Shown: positions 22,982 through 30,589 of the stretch, in pieces
How the letters are laid out: every line of letters begins with the position of its first letter
Position numbering within the stretch: position 1 is the first letter of the stretch
NCBI RefSeq assembly: GCF_900290235.1
Contig: NZ_OLMK01000046.1
Span: 62,001-126,000 of the forward strand
Length of the DNA stretch: 64,000 bases
Direction of reading: 5' to 3'
From: Streptomyces sp. MA5143a
GTDB taxonomy: Bacteria > Actinomycetota > Actinomycetes > Streptomycetales > Streptomycetaceae
Notes under the pieces: generated by a model
Told to the model about the DNA's origin: nothing
The model's input: only the letters and a program-made list of their open reading frames with translations
Database searches by the model: none
Made by a program: the position numbers and the translations under genes

Positions 22982-23692
22982 GTGTCCACATCTCCCCGAA
23001 TCGCGCGAGCAGCGCGTTGTCTCGGTGTCGCCTCCGCTTCCGCCGCACTCGTGTTCGGCTTCGCGGGCAATGCCATGGCCTGCACCATCAAGGACTTCTC
23101 CGTCGTGGCGGAGTGCGACGGCGACCAGGGCGTCATCCGCGTGACCGACGTCGACCCGCTGGGCGTGCCGGCCGAGGTCACCGTCTACCTGGAGAACAAC
23201 GGGGCCGACCTGCGCAAGGTCGGCACCCAGGTCATCGAGGACTCCACGGCCGAGGGCGTGACCGTCACCTTCGACGAGAAGTGGAAGCCGAAGGCCGAGT
23301 ACCGCATCCACATCGCGGCGGACAAGTACGTCGACGACGACCTGCCGATCCTGGTCGCGCCCGACAAGTCCTGCAAGAAGGCGGACGACACCCCGCCGGC
23401 CTCCTCCGAGAAGCCGGAGAAGCCCGGAAAGCCCGAGAAGCCGGGCAAGCCCGCCGAGAAGGAGCCGGCCGAGGAGGGGAAGGAGCCCACGCCGTCCACC
23501 TCGGAGAGCGACACGCCCGCCGGTTCGGGCGGCACCAACAACCTCCCCTCCCCCGAGGGTGACTCCAACCTCGCGGAGACCGGGGCCGACTCCAACACCG
23601 GTCCCATAGCCGGGGTCGCGGCGGCCCTGGTCGCCCTCGGCGTCGGTGCCGTGGTCTACAGCATGCGGCGCCGCGGTTCCTCCATGCGCTGA
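22982..23692 (+). CDS. LAETG-anchored surface protein, sortase substrate
   Basis: This secreted protein of 236 residues starts with a signal peptide of about 34 residues (cleavage near GNAMA-C). A beta-rich domain of about 100 residues with four Cys follows, then a Lys/Pro/Glu stretch built from EKPGKP units at about 140-165. The cell-wall sorting signal has LAETG at 197-201, a hydrophobic segment and the tail RRRGSSMR. LAxTG is the recognition sequence of class E sortases of Streptomyces, which attach proteins to peptidoglycan. No sortase gene is in this window. The GTG at 22982 follows GTGAAGGGCAAAC. A good promoter lies upstream. The ligand or role of the domain is unknown; it resembles other small LAETG proteins of the genus. 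Confidence 0.9.
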   Translation: MSTSPRIARAARCLGVASASAALVFGFAGNAMACTIKDFSVVAECDGDQGVIRVTDVDPLGVPAEVTVYLENNGADLRKVGTQVIEDSTAEGVTVTFDEKWKPKAEYRIHIAADKYVDDDLPILVAPDKSCKKADDTPPASSEKPEKPGKPEKPGKPAEKEPAEEGKEPTPSTSESDTPAGSGGTNNLPSPEGDSNLAETGADSNTGPIAGVAAALVALGVGAVVYSMRRRGSSMR

Positions 23693-23708
23693 CCGTCCTC
23701 GTACGGCC

Positions 23709-23747
23709 GTGCGGCCCGCGCTCCTCGGTGAGGGACGCGGGCCGCAC
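23709..23747. terminator. Bidirectional terminator after the LAETG gene
   Basis: Perfect 12-base arms GTGCGGCCCGCG (23709-23720) and CGCGGGCCGCAC (23736-23747) form a stem with a 15-base loop. It is placed between the convergent surface-protein gene and the maleylpyruvate isomerase-like gene. Confidence 0.82.
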
Positions 23748-23787
23748 GCGTGTCGGGGGCCCGCGTCGACAGGCCCGCCCGCGCGGC

Positions 23788-24603
23788 TCACCCGAAGCTC
23801 GCCCGCTCCAGCCAGAAGTCCAGCAGTTCCCGGTCGCCCAGGACCTCCAGGCGACCGCCGTCCGGGGGCAGCCGGCGGTAGAAGGCGAGCAGCACGTCGG
23901 TGAGCGGGCCGCGCAGCGCGACGGTCGCCTTCTCGTGACCGTGCCGCCAGCGCACGCCCTCCGCGGTCAGCTCGACGAACCACTCGGCCGTCACATCGGC
24001 GGGGGCGTCGGTGGCGTGGAGGTGGATGCTGCGGCCGGGTCCGCGCAGTTCGGCGGCCGCGTCGTCCGGCTCGGTGCGCTGGGCGAACTCGACGATCTCC
24101 AGCCACTCGTCGATCGCGTCGGCGGCGATCTCGGGCGCCACCTCGTACGGCAGCCCGGCGGCGAGGGTCGCGTCGGCCCGGTGGACGACCAGTTCATGGG
24201 TCATCCGGCGGGCCCAGAACCCGGCGGTCCGCTCCCAGCCCCAGGACCACACCGGTGTCCCGGGCCCGGCCTCCCGCAGCGTGGCGAGGAGTTCCTCCCC
24301 CGTCCGAGCGAGCCAGGCGTCCAGCTCGGCCGGGTCCCCCTGTTCCTCGGGGCCGTCGTACAGCGGCACCCGCTCCTCGGGCACCTCTTCCTCCGCCCGC
24401 GTCCGTATGTTGAGTTCGACCCAGCGCAGGGACCCGCCGGTGTGCCGGACGAGCTGTTCCAGCGTCCAGTCGGGACAGGTCGGCACGGTCGCCGACAGGT
24501 CCGCGCCGGAGGTCACGACGTCCCTCAACTGCCTCAGCTGGTGCGCGATCTCGGCGCAGTAGCGGTCATGTCGGGCTTGGGGTTCACGGGTACGCAGGGT
24601 CAT
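23788..24603 (-). CDS. Maleylpyruvate isomerase N-terminal (MDMPI/DinB-like) family protein
   Basis: The protein has 271 residues. The N-terminal half is a DinB-like four-helix domain of the mycothiol-dependent maleylpyruvate isomerase type: PTCPDWTLEQLVRHTGGSLRWVE contains the first metal-site His, and RMTHELVVHRADA the later His pair. The C-terminal half is a small MDMPI C-terminal alpha/beta domain (IHLHATDAP, then DVLLAFYRRLP). Such proteins are thought to bind a divalent metal and use mycothiol in thiol-transfer or isomerase reactions. The actual substrate is unknown in most cases. The start ATG is 24603. It follows the thiBPQ genes by 11 bases and could be cotranscribed, though a functional link to thiamine is not evident. 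Confidence 0.85.
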   Translation of the reverse strand: MTLRTREPQARHDRYCAEIAHQLRQLRDVVTSGADLSATVPTCPDWTLEQLVRHTGGSLRWVELNIRTRAEEEVPEERVPLYDGPEEQGDPAELDAWLARTGEELLATLREAGPGTPVWSWGWERTAGFWARRMTHELVVHRADATLAAGLPYEVAPEIAADAIDEWLEIVEFAQRTEPDDAAAELRGPGRSIHLHATDAPADVTAEWFVELTAEGVRWRHGHEKATVALRGPLTDVLLAFYRRLPPDGGRLEVLGDRELLDFWLERASFG

Positions 24604-24614
24604 GGTGGTGGACC

Positions 24615-25649
24615 CTATGCGGCCGGGTCGCCGCCGAGCACGAGGATTTCGGCGGCGTCGAAGGCCACGCCCACCTGGTCACCGGGGTCCGGCGCGTCCC
24701 GCAGCGCGCACGCCGCCTCCAGTCGTGGCGCGCCCTCGGGCTGGAGGTGCACGGAGACATGGGTGCCCCGGAAGGTGCGTGCGGCCACGGTGCAGCGCAG
24801 TCCGTCGGCGGCGTCGACCAGCCGTACCCCGGCGGGCCGTACCAGCAGGGCGCCCGGCCCCTGCGGCGAGCCCTCGGGCACCGGCACCTTGCCCCAGGGG
24901 GTGTCGGCGGCCTGGCCGGTCACCGTCGCGTCGACCACGTTGTCGAAGCCGAGGAAGCGGGCCACGAACTCGTCCGCCGGGTGCTGCCACACCTCCAGGG
25001 GCGTGCCGGACTGGGCGATCCGTCCGTCGCGCATCACCACGACCCGGTCGGCCAGCGCGAACGCCTCGCCCTGGTCGTGCGTGACCGCCAGCACGGTCGT
25101 GCCCAACTCGGCGAAGAGTTCCCGGAGTTCGACGACGAGTCGTTCCCGCAGCGAGCGGTCCAGCTGGCCGAGGGGTTCGTCGAGCATGAGCAGCCGGGGG
25201 CGTGGCGCGAGGGCGCGGGCCAGCGCGACCCGCTGCTGCTCACCCCCGGACAGCTCCCCGACCCGGCGGCGCGCGGCCCCGGGCAGTCCGACCAGCTCCA
25301 GCAACTCCCGTACACGGGCGGCGCGTTCCTCCTTGGCGGCGCCGTGCATCCGGGGCCCGAAGGCGACGTTGCCCGCGACGTCCCGCTGGGGGAACAGCTG
25401 GTGGTCCTGGAACATCAGGCCGACGCCGCGCTTGTGCGCCGGGACGCCCGACTGGTCGTGTCCGTCCAGCGACACCCGTCCGGCGTCGAGGGGCTGGAGC
25501 CCGGCGACCGCCCGCAGCAGGGTCGACTTCCCGCTGCCGCTCGGCCCCAGCACGCACACGATCTCGTGCTCGACGACGCCCAGATCGACCCCGTCGAGCA
25601 CGGGCCGCCCGTCGAACCGTACGGTCGCGCCCTCGATCCTCAGCAGCAT
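24615..25649 (-). CDS. thiQ: Thiamine ABC transporter ATP-binding protein
   Basis: This is the ATPase of the thiamine importer, 344 residues. Motifs are Walker A GPSGSGKST near 35, Q-loop FQDHQLFPQ, signature LSGGEQQRV, Walker B LLMLDEPLGQLD and H-loop AVTHDQGEA. A roughly 110-residue C-terminal regulatory (TOBE-like) part is longer than in the short enterobacterial ThiQ and resembles FbpC-class ATPases. The ATG overlaps the permease stop as TGATG, so translation is coupled. The link to thiamine comes from the binding protein and the TPP riboswitch at the head of the operon, not from the ATPase itself. Confidence 0.88.
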   Translation of the reverse strand: MLLRIEGATVRFDGRPVLDGVDLGVVEHEIVCVLGPSGSGKSTLLRAVAGLQPLDAGRVSLDGHDQSGVPAHKRGVGLMFQDHQLFPQRDVAGNVAFGPRMHGAAKEERAARVRELLELVGLPGAARRRVGELSGGEQQRVALARALAPRPRLLMLDEPLGQLDRSLRERLVVELRELFAELGTTVLAVTHDQGEAFALADRVVVMRDGRIAQSGTPLEVWQHPADEFVARFLGFDNVVDATVTGQAADTPWGKVPVPEGSPQGPGALLVRPAGVRLVDAADGLRCTVAARTFRGTHVSVHLQPEGAPRLEAACALRDAPDPGDQVGVAFDAAEILVLGGDPAA

Positions 25650-27388
25650 CAGAACTCCCCCGTGCGATCGGTGCGCAGGCGCTCCAGGACCAGCAGGGCC
25701 ACCGCGCACACCACCATCAGAATCGTCGAAAGGGCCATGGCCTGGCCGTAGTTGAGGTCGCCCGGCCTGCCGAGCAGCCGGGCCACGGCGACCGGCAGGG
25801 TCGGGTTGTCGGCGCGCGCGATGAACACGGTCGCCCCGAACTCACCGAGCGAGACGGCGAAGGCGAACCCGGCCGCGATCAGCAGCGCCCGCCGTACGAG
25901 CGGCAGGTCGACCTCGCGCCACACCCGCCACGGCGACGCCCCGAGGACGGCCGCCGCCTCGCGCAGCCGTTCGTCGACGGCCCGCAGCACGGGCAGCATG
26001 GTCCGTACGACGAAGGGGATGCCGACGAGGGCCTGGGCGAGGGGCACCAGGATCCAGGAGCTGCGCAGATCGAGCGGTGGCTCGTCCAGCGCGATCAGGA
26101 AGCCGAAGCCGACGGTCACGGCGGACACCCCGAGCGGCAGCATGAGCAGCGCGTCGAAGCCCCGGACGAGACGGTCGGTCACGGGGGTCTTCCCGTCGCC
26201 GCGGGGCCGGGTGCGCAGGGTGAGGGCGGCCGCCGCGAGCCCGCCCACGAGGACGGCGATGGCGGTCGCGGCGCACGCGTAGCTGAGCGAGTTGCCGATC
26301 GCCTCGATCGGCGCCACCAGGAAGATGCCGCTGCCGTCGCTGGTCAGCGCCTTGTAGTAGCCGAATCCCGGCGCGTCGAGCGACCGCTCGACCAGGACGC
26401 CCAGCGGCAGCAGGATCAGCACGACCACCGTGGCGAGGACCCCGGCCAGCAGCGCCCACTGCCCGGCTCCTCGCGGCCGCCGTGCCGTGAGCGAGGCATC
26501 GACCAGCCGCAGCGCGGTCTCCCGCCGCCGCACGGTCCAGGCGTGCACGGCGAGGATCATCCCGACCGCGACGAACTGCACGAGCGTCAGCACGGCGGCC
26601 GTCGTCAGGTCGAAGATCTCCGAGGTCTGCCGGTAGATCTCCACTTCGAGTGTGGAGAAGGTCGGCCCGCCGAGGATCTGCACCACCCCGAACGAGGTGA
26701 AGGTGAAGAGGAAGACCATCAGGGCGGCGGCGGCCACGGCGGGCCCGAGCGCCGGCAGGGTCACCTTCCGCCAGGCGCCGAGCGGGGACGCCCCGAGCAT
26801 CCGCGCGGCCTCCTCCTGCCGCGGGTCGAGCTGTGCCCACAGCCCGCCGACGGTCCGGACGACGACCGCGTAGTTGAAGAACACGTGGGCGAGCAGGATC
26901 GCCCACACGGTGGTGTCCAGCCGTACGCCCCCCAGCTCGTCGAGCAGCCCACCGCGTCCGACCAGCGCCAGGAACGCCGTACCGACGACCACGGTCGGCA
27001 GCACGAACGGCACGGTCACGACCGCCCGCAGGATGTCCTTGCCCCTGAAATCGAAGCGCGCGAACACATACGCGCCGGGGAGCGCGATCAGCAGGGTGAG
27101 CGCGGTCGAGACGAGCGCCTGCCAGGTGGTGAACCACAGCACGTGGCGGATCCCGGGGTCCCCCAGCACCTCCGCGATCCGCCCGAACTGCCGGCCCCCG
27201 CCGCTCCCCTCGGGCTTCAGCCCCCGGACGACGATCGCGGCGACCGGGTAGGCGAAGAACACCCCGAAGAACGCGACGGGCAGGGCCATCAGCCCGAGCC
27301 GCGCCGCGCCGCTGCGGGGCCCCCGTCGGGACTCGGCCTCCGCCGGCCCGGGAGGCTCCTTGGCTACTTCAGTACGAGCGAGGTCCAT
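25649..27388 (-). CDS. thiP: Thiamine ABC transporter permease (fused two-domain)
   Basis: This membrane permease of about 579 residues consists of two fused binding-protein-dependent transport modules, each with about six membrane segments. The EAA loops are EEAARMLGASPLGAWRKV in the first half and REAAAVLGASPWRVWREV in the second, both in the standard position. The fused architecture is that of ThiP/FbpB-type importers. The ATG at 27388 lies 25 bases inside the thiB end; a GTG at 27400 would add four residues. It sits between thiB and thiQ in the riboswitch-controlled operon, which supports thiamine or a thiamine phosphate as the substrate. Confidence 0.9.
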   Translation of the reverse strand: MDLARTEVAKEPPGPAEAESRRGPRSGAARLGLMALPVAFFGVFFAYPVAAIVVRGLKPEGSGGGRQFGRIAEVLGDPGIRHVLWFTTWQALVSTALTLLIALPGAYVFARFDFRGKDILRAVVTVPFVLPTVVVGTAFLALVGRGGLLDELGGVRLDTTVWAILLAHVFFNYAVVVRTVGGLWAQLDPRQEEAARMLGASPLGAWRKVTLPALGPAVAAAALMVFLFTFTSFGVVQILGGPTFSTLEVEIYRQTSEIFDLTTAAVLTLVQFVAVGMILAVHAWTVRRRETALRLVDASLTARRPRGAGQWALLAGVLATVVVLILLPLGVLVERSLDAPGFGYYKALTSDGSGIFLVAPIEAIGNSLSYACAATAIAVLVGGLAAAALTLRTRPRGDGKTPVTDRLVRGFDALLMLPLGVSAVTVGFGFLIALDEPPLDLRSSWILVPLAQALVGIPFVVRTMLPVLRAVDERLREAAAVLGASPWRVWREVDLPLVRRALLIAAGFAFAVSLGEFGATVFIARADNPTLPVAVARLLGRPGDLNYGQAMALSTILMVVCAVALLVLERLRTDRTGEF

Positions 27389-28443
27389 GACTTGACCCAC
27401 TCGTCACGCTTCTCGGCGATCTTCGCCGGCGCCATGGTCTCCGGGTCCTTCGCGGCCGGTCCGTACTCGGTGAAGTCCGCGGGCACGGACGCGCCGTCGA
27501 CCACCGGGTACACGAACATGTTGAGCGGCATGTCCTCCTGGAACCTCTTCGAGATCAGGAAGTCGATGAGCGCCTTGCCGCCCTCGGCGTTGCGCGCGTT
27601 GCTCAGCAGCCCCGCGAACTCGATCTGCCGGAAGCAGGTGCCGTCGGCGACGCCGGTGGGCGCGGTCTTCGGACGCGGCTTGGCGTAGATGACCTCGGCG
27701 GGCGGCGAGGAGGCGTACGACACGACGAGGGGCCGGTCGCCGCCCGCCTTCTTGCCGTCCGTCGACCCGGAGAACTCCTGGTAGTACGCCTGCTCCCAGC
27801 CGTCGACGACCTTGACGCCGTTGGCCTTGAGCTTCTTCCAGTAGCCCTCCCAGCCCCCATCGCCGTACTTCGCGGCCGTGCCGAGGACGAAGCCGAGGCC
27901 GGGTGAGGAGGTGGAGGCGTTCTCGGTGACGAGGAGGTCCTTGTACTCGGGCTTGAGCAGATCGTCGAACGTCCGCGGCGGCGCGATCTTCTTCTCGCTG
28001 AAGTACGCCTTGTCGTAGTTGACGCAGATGTCACCGGAGTCGATGGGCGTGACCCGGTGCTCGTCCTTGTCGAGCTGGTACGCGGCGCCGACCTTGTCGA
28101 GGCCCTTCGCCTCGTACGGCTGGAAGAGGCCGTTGTCGAGCGCGCGGGACAGCAGGGTGTTGTCGACGCCGAAGAAGACGTCGCCCTGCGGGTTGTCCTT
28201 GGTCAGGATCGCCTGGTTGACGGCCTGGCCGGCGTCGCCGCTCTTGAGGACCTTGACCTTGTAGCCGGACTCCTTCTCGAATGCCTTCAGCACGTCCTTG
28301 GAGTAGTTGAAGGAGCCGTGGCTGACGAGGGTGACGGTCTTGGAGCCGCCCGACCCGGCGTCGTCGGACGACGACGAACCGCACGCGGACAGCGTGACGA
28401 GGCCGAGGCCGACGGCCGCGGCGACGAACGTTCTGATGTGCAC
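27364..28443 (-). CDS. thiB: Thiamine ABC transporter substrate-binding lipoprotein
   Basis: This binding lipoprotein of 359 residues is related to ThiB/TbpA (type 2 periplasmic binding fold). The lipobox LSAC puts the lipid on Cys21. The mature part has VTLVSHGSFNYSKDVL, GDAGQAVNQ, GDVFFGVDNTLLSRAL, PIDSGDICVNYD and GTCFRQIEFAGLL, all typical of thiamine-binding proteins. The start is a GTG at 28443 after AGGAGGACATCA, an excellent ribosome-binding site partly folded in a small hairpin. A strong stem-loop and a TPP riboswitch precede the gene. It should bind thiamine outside the membrane and pass it to ThiP-ThiQ. Confidence 0.93.
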   Translation of the reverse strand: MHIRTFVAAAVGLGLVTLSACGSSSSDDAGSGGSKTVTLVSHGSFNYSKDVLKAFEKESGYKVKVLKSGDAGQAVNQAILTKDNPQGDVFFGVDNTLLSRALDNGLFQPYEAKGLDKVGAAYQLDKDEHRVTPIDSGDICVNYDKAYFSEKKIAPPRTFDDLLKPEYKDLLVTENASTSSPGLGFVLGTAAKYGDGGWEGYWKKLKANGVKVVDGWEQAYYQEFSGSTDGKKAGGDRPLVVSYASSPPAEVIYAKPRPKTAPTGVADGTCFRQIEFAGLLSNARNAEGGKALIDFLISKRFQEDMPLNMFVYPVVDGASVPADFTEYGPAAKDPETMAPAKIAEKRDEWVKSWTSLVLK

Positions 28444-28478
28444 TGATGTCCTCCTGGGGGTGACCAGGAAGAGACGCG

Positions 28479-28516
28479 GCCCTGCCCGGGGACCTCTGCG
28501 GGTTCCCGGGCAGGGC
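28479..28516 (-). terminator. Hairpin between the TPP riboswitch and thiB (candidate attenuator)
   Basis: Perfect 12-base arms GCCCTGCCCGGG and CCCGGGCAGGGC (28479-28490 and 28505-28516) with a 14-base loop lie 36 bases before thiB and 20 bases after the riboswitch. There is no T-run. It may be the expression platform that ends transcription when TPP is bound. A smaller hairpin (CCTGG/CCAGG) lies over the thiB ribosome-binding site downstream. Confidence 0.72.
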
Positions 28517-28535
28517 GCAACAGCTTGAGTGAAGA

Positions 28536-28622
28536 CCGAACTTCCTACCCAGAATGACCTGGGCGAGGTTCAGAGGGTCTGCGGCCTGGATGCCGCACTC
28601 TCAGCGCTGTGGCGCTCCCCTG
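28536..28622 (-). promoter_or_regulatory. TPP (thiamine pyrophosphate) riboswitch, THI element
   Basis: The leader transcript reads, in order, CTGAGA (28604-28599), a GTGCGGC-GGCCGC stem, then GCAGACCCTCTGAACCT (28582-28566), a CCAGGTCATTCTGG helix and the closing GGTAGGAAG. These are the two conserved cores of THI-box riboswitches (CUGAGA and ACCYUUxxAACCUGAU-like, with the GxGUAGGxA end). It lies upstream of thiB and should reduce expression of the thiamine importer when TPP is plentiful. The boundaries are set by the closing helix and are accurate to a few bases. Confidence 0.93.
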
Positions 28623-28704
28623 TCGGAATATGAAGATGTGTACGAAGGTCACACTACCCCGTGGCCGGATTCCGACTCCTGCCCGTCCCCGGCCGTCGGC
28701 CACC

Positions 28705-28779
28705 GCTCGGCTACCGTTCGGTGGCCATCGCTCGGCTACCGTTCGGTGGCCATCGCTCGGCTACCGTTCGGTGGCCGCG
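28705..28779. repeat. Three-copy 25-bp tandem repeat across the rlmN stop codon
   Basis: Units 28705-28729, 28730-28754 and 28755-28779 have the form gctcggctaccgttcggtgg followed by ccatc (last copy diverges in the final 3 bases). On the minus strand each unit reads GCCACCGAACGGTAG, that is the last codons and the TAG of rlmN, so the gene end has been copied twice downstream. Each extra copy carries ATGGCCACCGAACGGTAG, a complete minimal frame. GGCCACC and GGTGGCC arms allow the copies to fold, perhaps as the rlmN terminator. Confidence 0.92.
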
Positions 28780-29867
28780 AGCTGGCCGCAGGCCCCGTCG
28801 ATCTCCTGCCCCCGGGTGTCCCGGACGGTCACCGGCACCCCGTGGGCGGCGATGGCCTCCACGAACGCCTTCTCGTCCTCGGGCCGCGACGCGGTCCACT
28901 TCGAGCCGGGCGTGGGGTTCAGCGGGATGAGGTTGACGTGCACCGGCCGGCCCTTGAGCAGCCGACCCAGCCGGTCACCACGCCAGGCCTGGTCGTTGAT
29001 GTCCCGGATCAGCGCGTACTCGATGGACAGCCGCCGCCCGGACTTCGCGGTGTACTCCCATCCGGCGTCGAGGACCTCGCGCACCTTCCACCGGGTGTTG
29101 ACCGGTACGAGGGTGTCGCGCAGCTCGTCGTCGGGGGCGTGCAGCGAGATGGCGAGCCGGCACTTGAAGCCCTCGTCGGCGAACCGGTGGATGGCCGGCA
29201 CCAGCCCGACCGTCGACACGGTGATCCCGCGCTGCGAGAGCCCGAGCCCGTCCGGCTCCGGGTCGGTGAGCCGGCGGATGGCGCCGACGACGCGGTTGTA
29301 GTTGGCGAGCGGCTCGCCCATCCCCATGAAGACGATGTTGGAGAGCCGGGCGGGCCCCCCGGGGATCTCCCCGTCGCGGAGCGCCCGCATCCCGTCCACG
29401 ATCTGGTGGACGATCTCGGCGGTGGACAGGTTCCGGTCGAGCCCGGCCTGCCCGGTGGCGCAGAACGGGCAGTTCATGCCACACCCGGCCTGCGAGCTGA
29501 TGCACATGGTGACCCGGTCCGGGTACCGCATCAGCACCGACTCGACGAGCGTCCCGTCGAACAGCCGCCACAGCGTCTTGCGGGTGGTGTCCTGGTCGGT
29601 CGACAGATGCCGGACGACCGTCATCAGCTCCGGAAGCAGCGCCTCCTGGAGCTTGGTGCGCGCACCGGCGGGGATGTCGGTCCACTGCTCCGGGGCGTGC
29701 GCGTACCGCGCGAAGTAGTGCTGCGAGAGCTGCTTGGCACGAAACGGCTTCTCCCCGATCGCCGCCACCGCGTCCTTGCGCTCGGCGGGCGTGAGATCGG
29801 CAAGATGCCGCGGCGGCTTCTTGGCTCCGCGGGGTGCGACGAAAGTAAGTTCTCCGGGCTTCGGCAT
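28761..29867 (-). CDS. rlmN: 23S rRNA (adenine2503-C2)-methyltransferase RlmN
   Basis: This radical-SAM methyltransferase of 368 residues methylates A2503 in 23S rRNA and A37 in some tRNAs. The iron-sulfur motif is CGMNCPFC (CxxxCxxC), followed by GMGEPL (SAM binding), SLHAPDD and the C-terminal GQEIDGACGQL with the catalytic Cys that resolves the methyl-Cys intermediate. Together with the methylated Cys this completes the two-Cys chemistry. The ATG at 29867 has GGGAGGG at a good distance. The last codons are part of a tandem repeat that continues past the stop. The gene is alone, downstream of a divergent small membrane protein gene. Confidence 0.94.
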   Translation of the reverse strand: MPKPGELTFVAPRGAKKPPRHLADLTPAERKDAVAAIGEKPFRAKQLSQHYFARYAHAPEQWTDIPAGARTKLQEALLPELMTVVRHLSTDQDTTRKTLWRLFDGTLVESVLMRYPDRVTMCISSQAGCGMNCPFCATGQAGLDRNLSTAEIVHQIVDGMRALRDGEIPGGPARLSNIVFMGMGEPLANYNRVVGAIRRLTDPEPDGLGLSQRGITVSTVGLVPAIHRFADEGFKCRLAISLHAPDDELRDTLVPVNTRWKVREVLDAGWEYTAKSGRRLSIEYALIRDINDQAWRGDRLGRLLKGRPVHVNLIPLNPTPGSKWTASRPEDEKAFVEAIAAHGVPVTVRDTRGQEIDGACGQLAATER

Positions 29868-29974
29868 AACCCTCCCAGTGTCGCAGATCGAATTGTGTGA
29901 CCCGGGGGCCGCGTCCCACCCCGGTGACCCCACCCCTGCCGATTCGGCATGCGGCGAGCGGCGACAAGGGAACA

Positions 29975-30430
29975 ATGCCCACCATGGGCGTATGGGGGAC
30001 GTTGCTCGCAACCGTTGTCGGTGCCGCGATCGCTCTGCTCGGGCAGCACCTGGTGAAGCGCGCTGAACACAGGGCGCGCATCTCGGAGCTGCTCTTGGAG
30101 CAATGCGCGCTGGTGGCCGCCTCGTCCTCGGACTTCCACAACCGTGTCTGGGAGGAGCGGGTCCTCGACATGACTGACCGCGTCAGTAGTTGGGACGTAT
30201 CGGCTCACCAGCTGGCGTCAGCTCGGCTGCGCATCCTTTCGAAGGACCGGGCCCTGCTCTCGGCGCTGCAGGAACTGAACAGCGCCGGTCAGCAACTCGG
30301 CAGCTACTGGAGGCGGGGCGCTGTGGACGAAGCCGAGTTCACCAGCCGCTGGAACCGGCACCGTACCGCCGCTGATCAATTCCTCGCCGCGAGCGCCGAG
30401 GTGCTCCACCGGCGCCTCACCCAGACCTGA
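29975..30430 (+). CDS. Membrane-anchored small helical protein, function unknown
   Basis: The protein has 151 residues with one N-terminal membrane segment (about residues 5-22) followed by a long, charged helical region rich in Glu, Arg, Leu and Ser. The region contains SELLLEQCALVAASSSDF and HNRVWEERVLDM, and extends to an RLTQT end. It resembles small membrane-anchored proteins of actinobacteria with a predicted coiled coil. No catalytic motif is seen and no name can be given. The ATG at 29975 follows AAGGGAACA. A GTG at 29897 in frame would add 26 residues, mostly Pro/Arg, and is less likely. The gene is divergent from rlmN. Confidence 0.7.
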   Translation: MPTMGVWGTLLATVVGAAIALLGQHLVKRAEHRARISELLLEQCALVAASSSDFHNRVWEERVLDMTDRVSSWDVSAHQLASARLRILSKDRALLSALQELNSAGQQLGSYWRRGAVDEAEFTSRWNRHRTAADQFLAASAEVLHRRLTQT

Positions 30431-30446
30431 GGACGAGTCCCACGGC

Positions 30447-30479
30447 CCGGAGACGGCCCCGCGCCCCGCACGTCTCCGG
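30447..30479 (+). terminator. Terminator after the small membrane protein gene
   Basis: Perfect 9-base arms CCGGAGACG (30447-30455) and CGTCTCCGG (30471-30479) begin 17 bases after the stop codon. Confidence 0.65.
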
Positions 30480-30589
30480 CTCACCCCCTCCCCCTCACGA
30501 TCCCCTCGCACTGACGTGCGTTCACCGAGAACCGAACACCTGTCGTGCGCGTGATACCGGAGAACGCACACGGGAACGGGGGGACGCGC

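Noticed and set aside
28705..28779. Possible small CRISPR array
   Set aside because: The copies are directly adjacent without spacers, and no cas gene is present.
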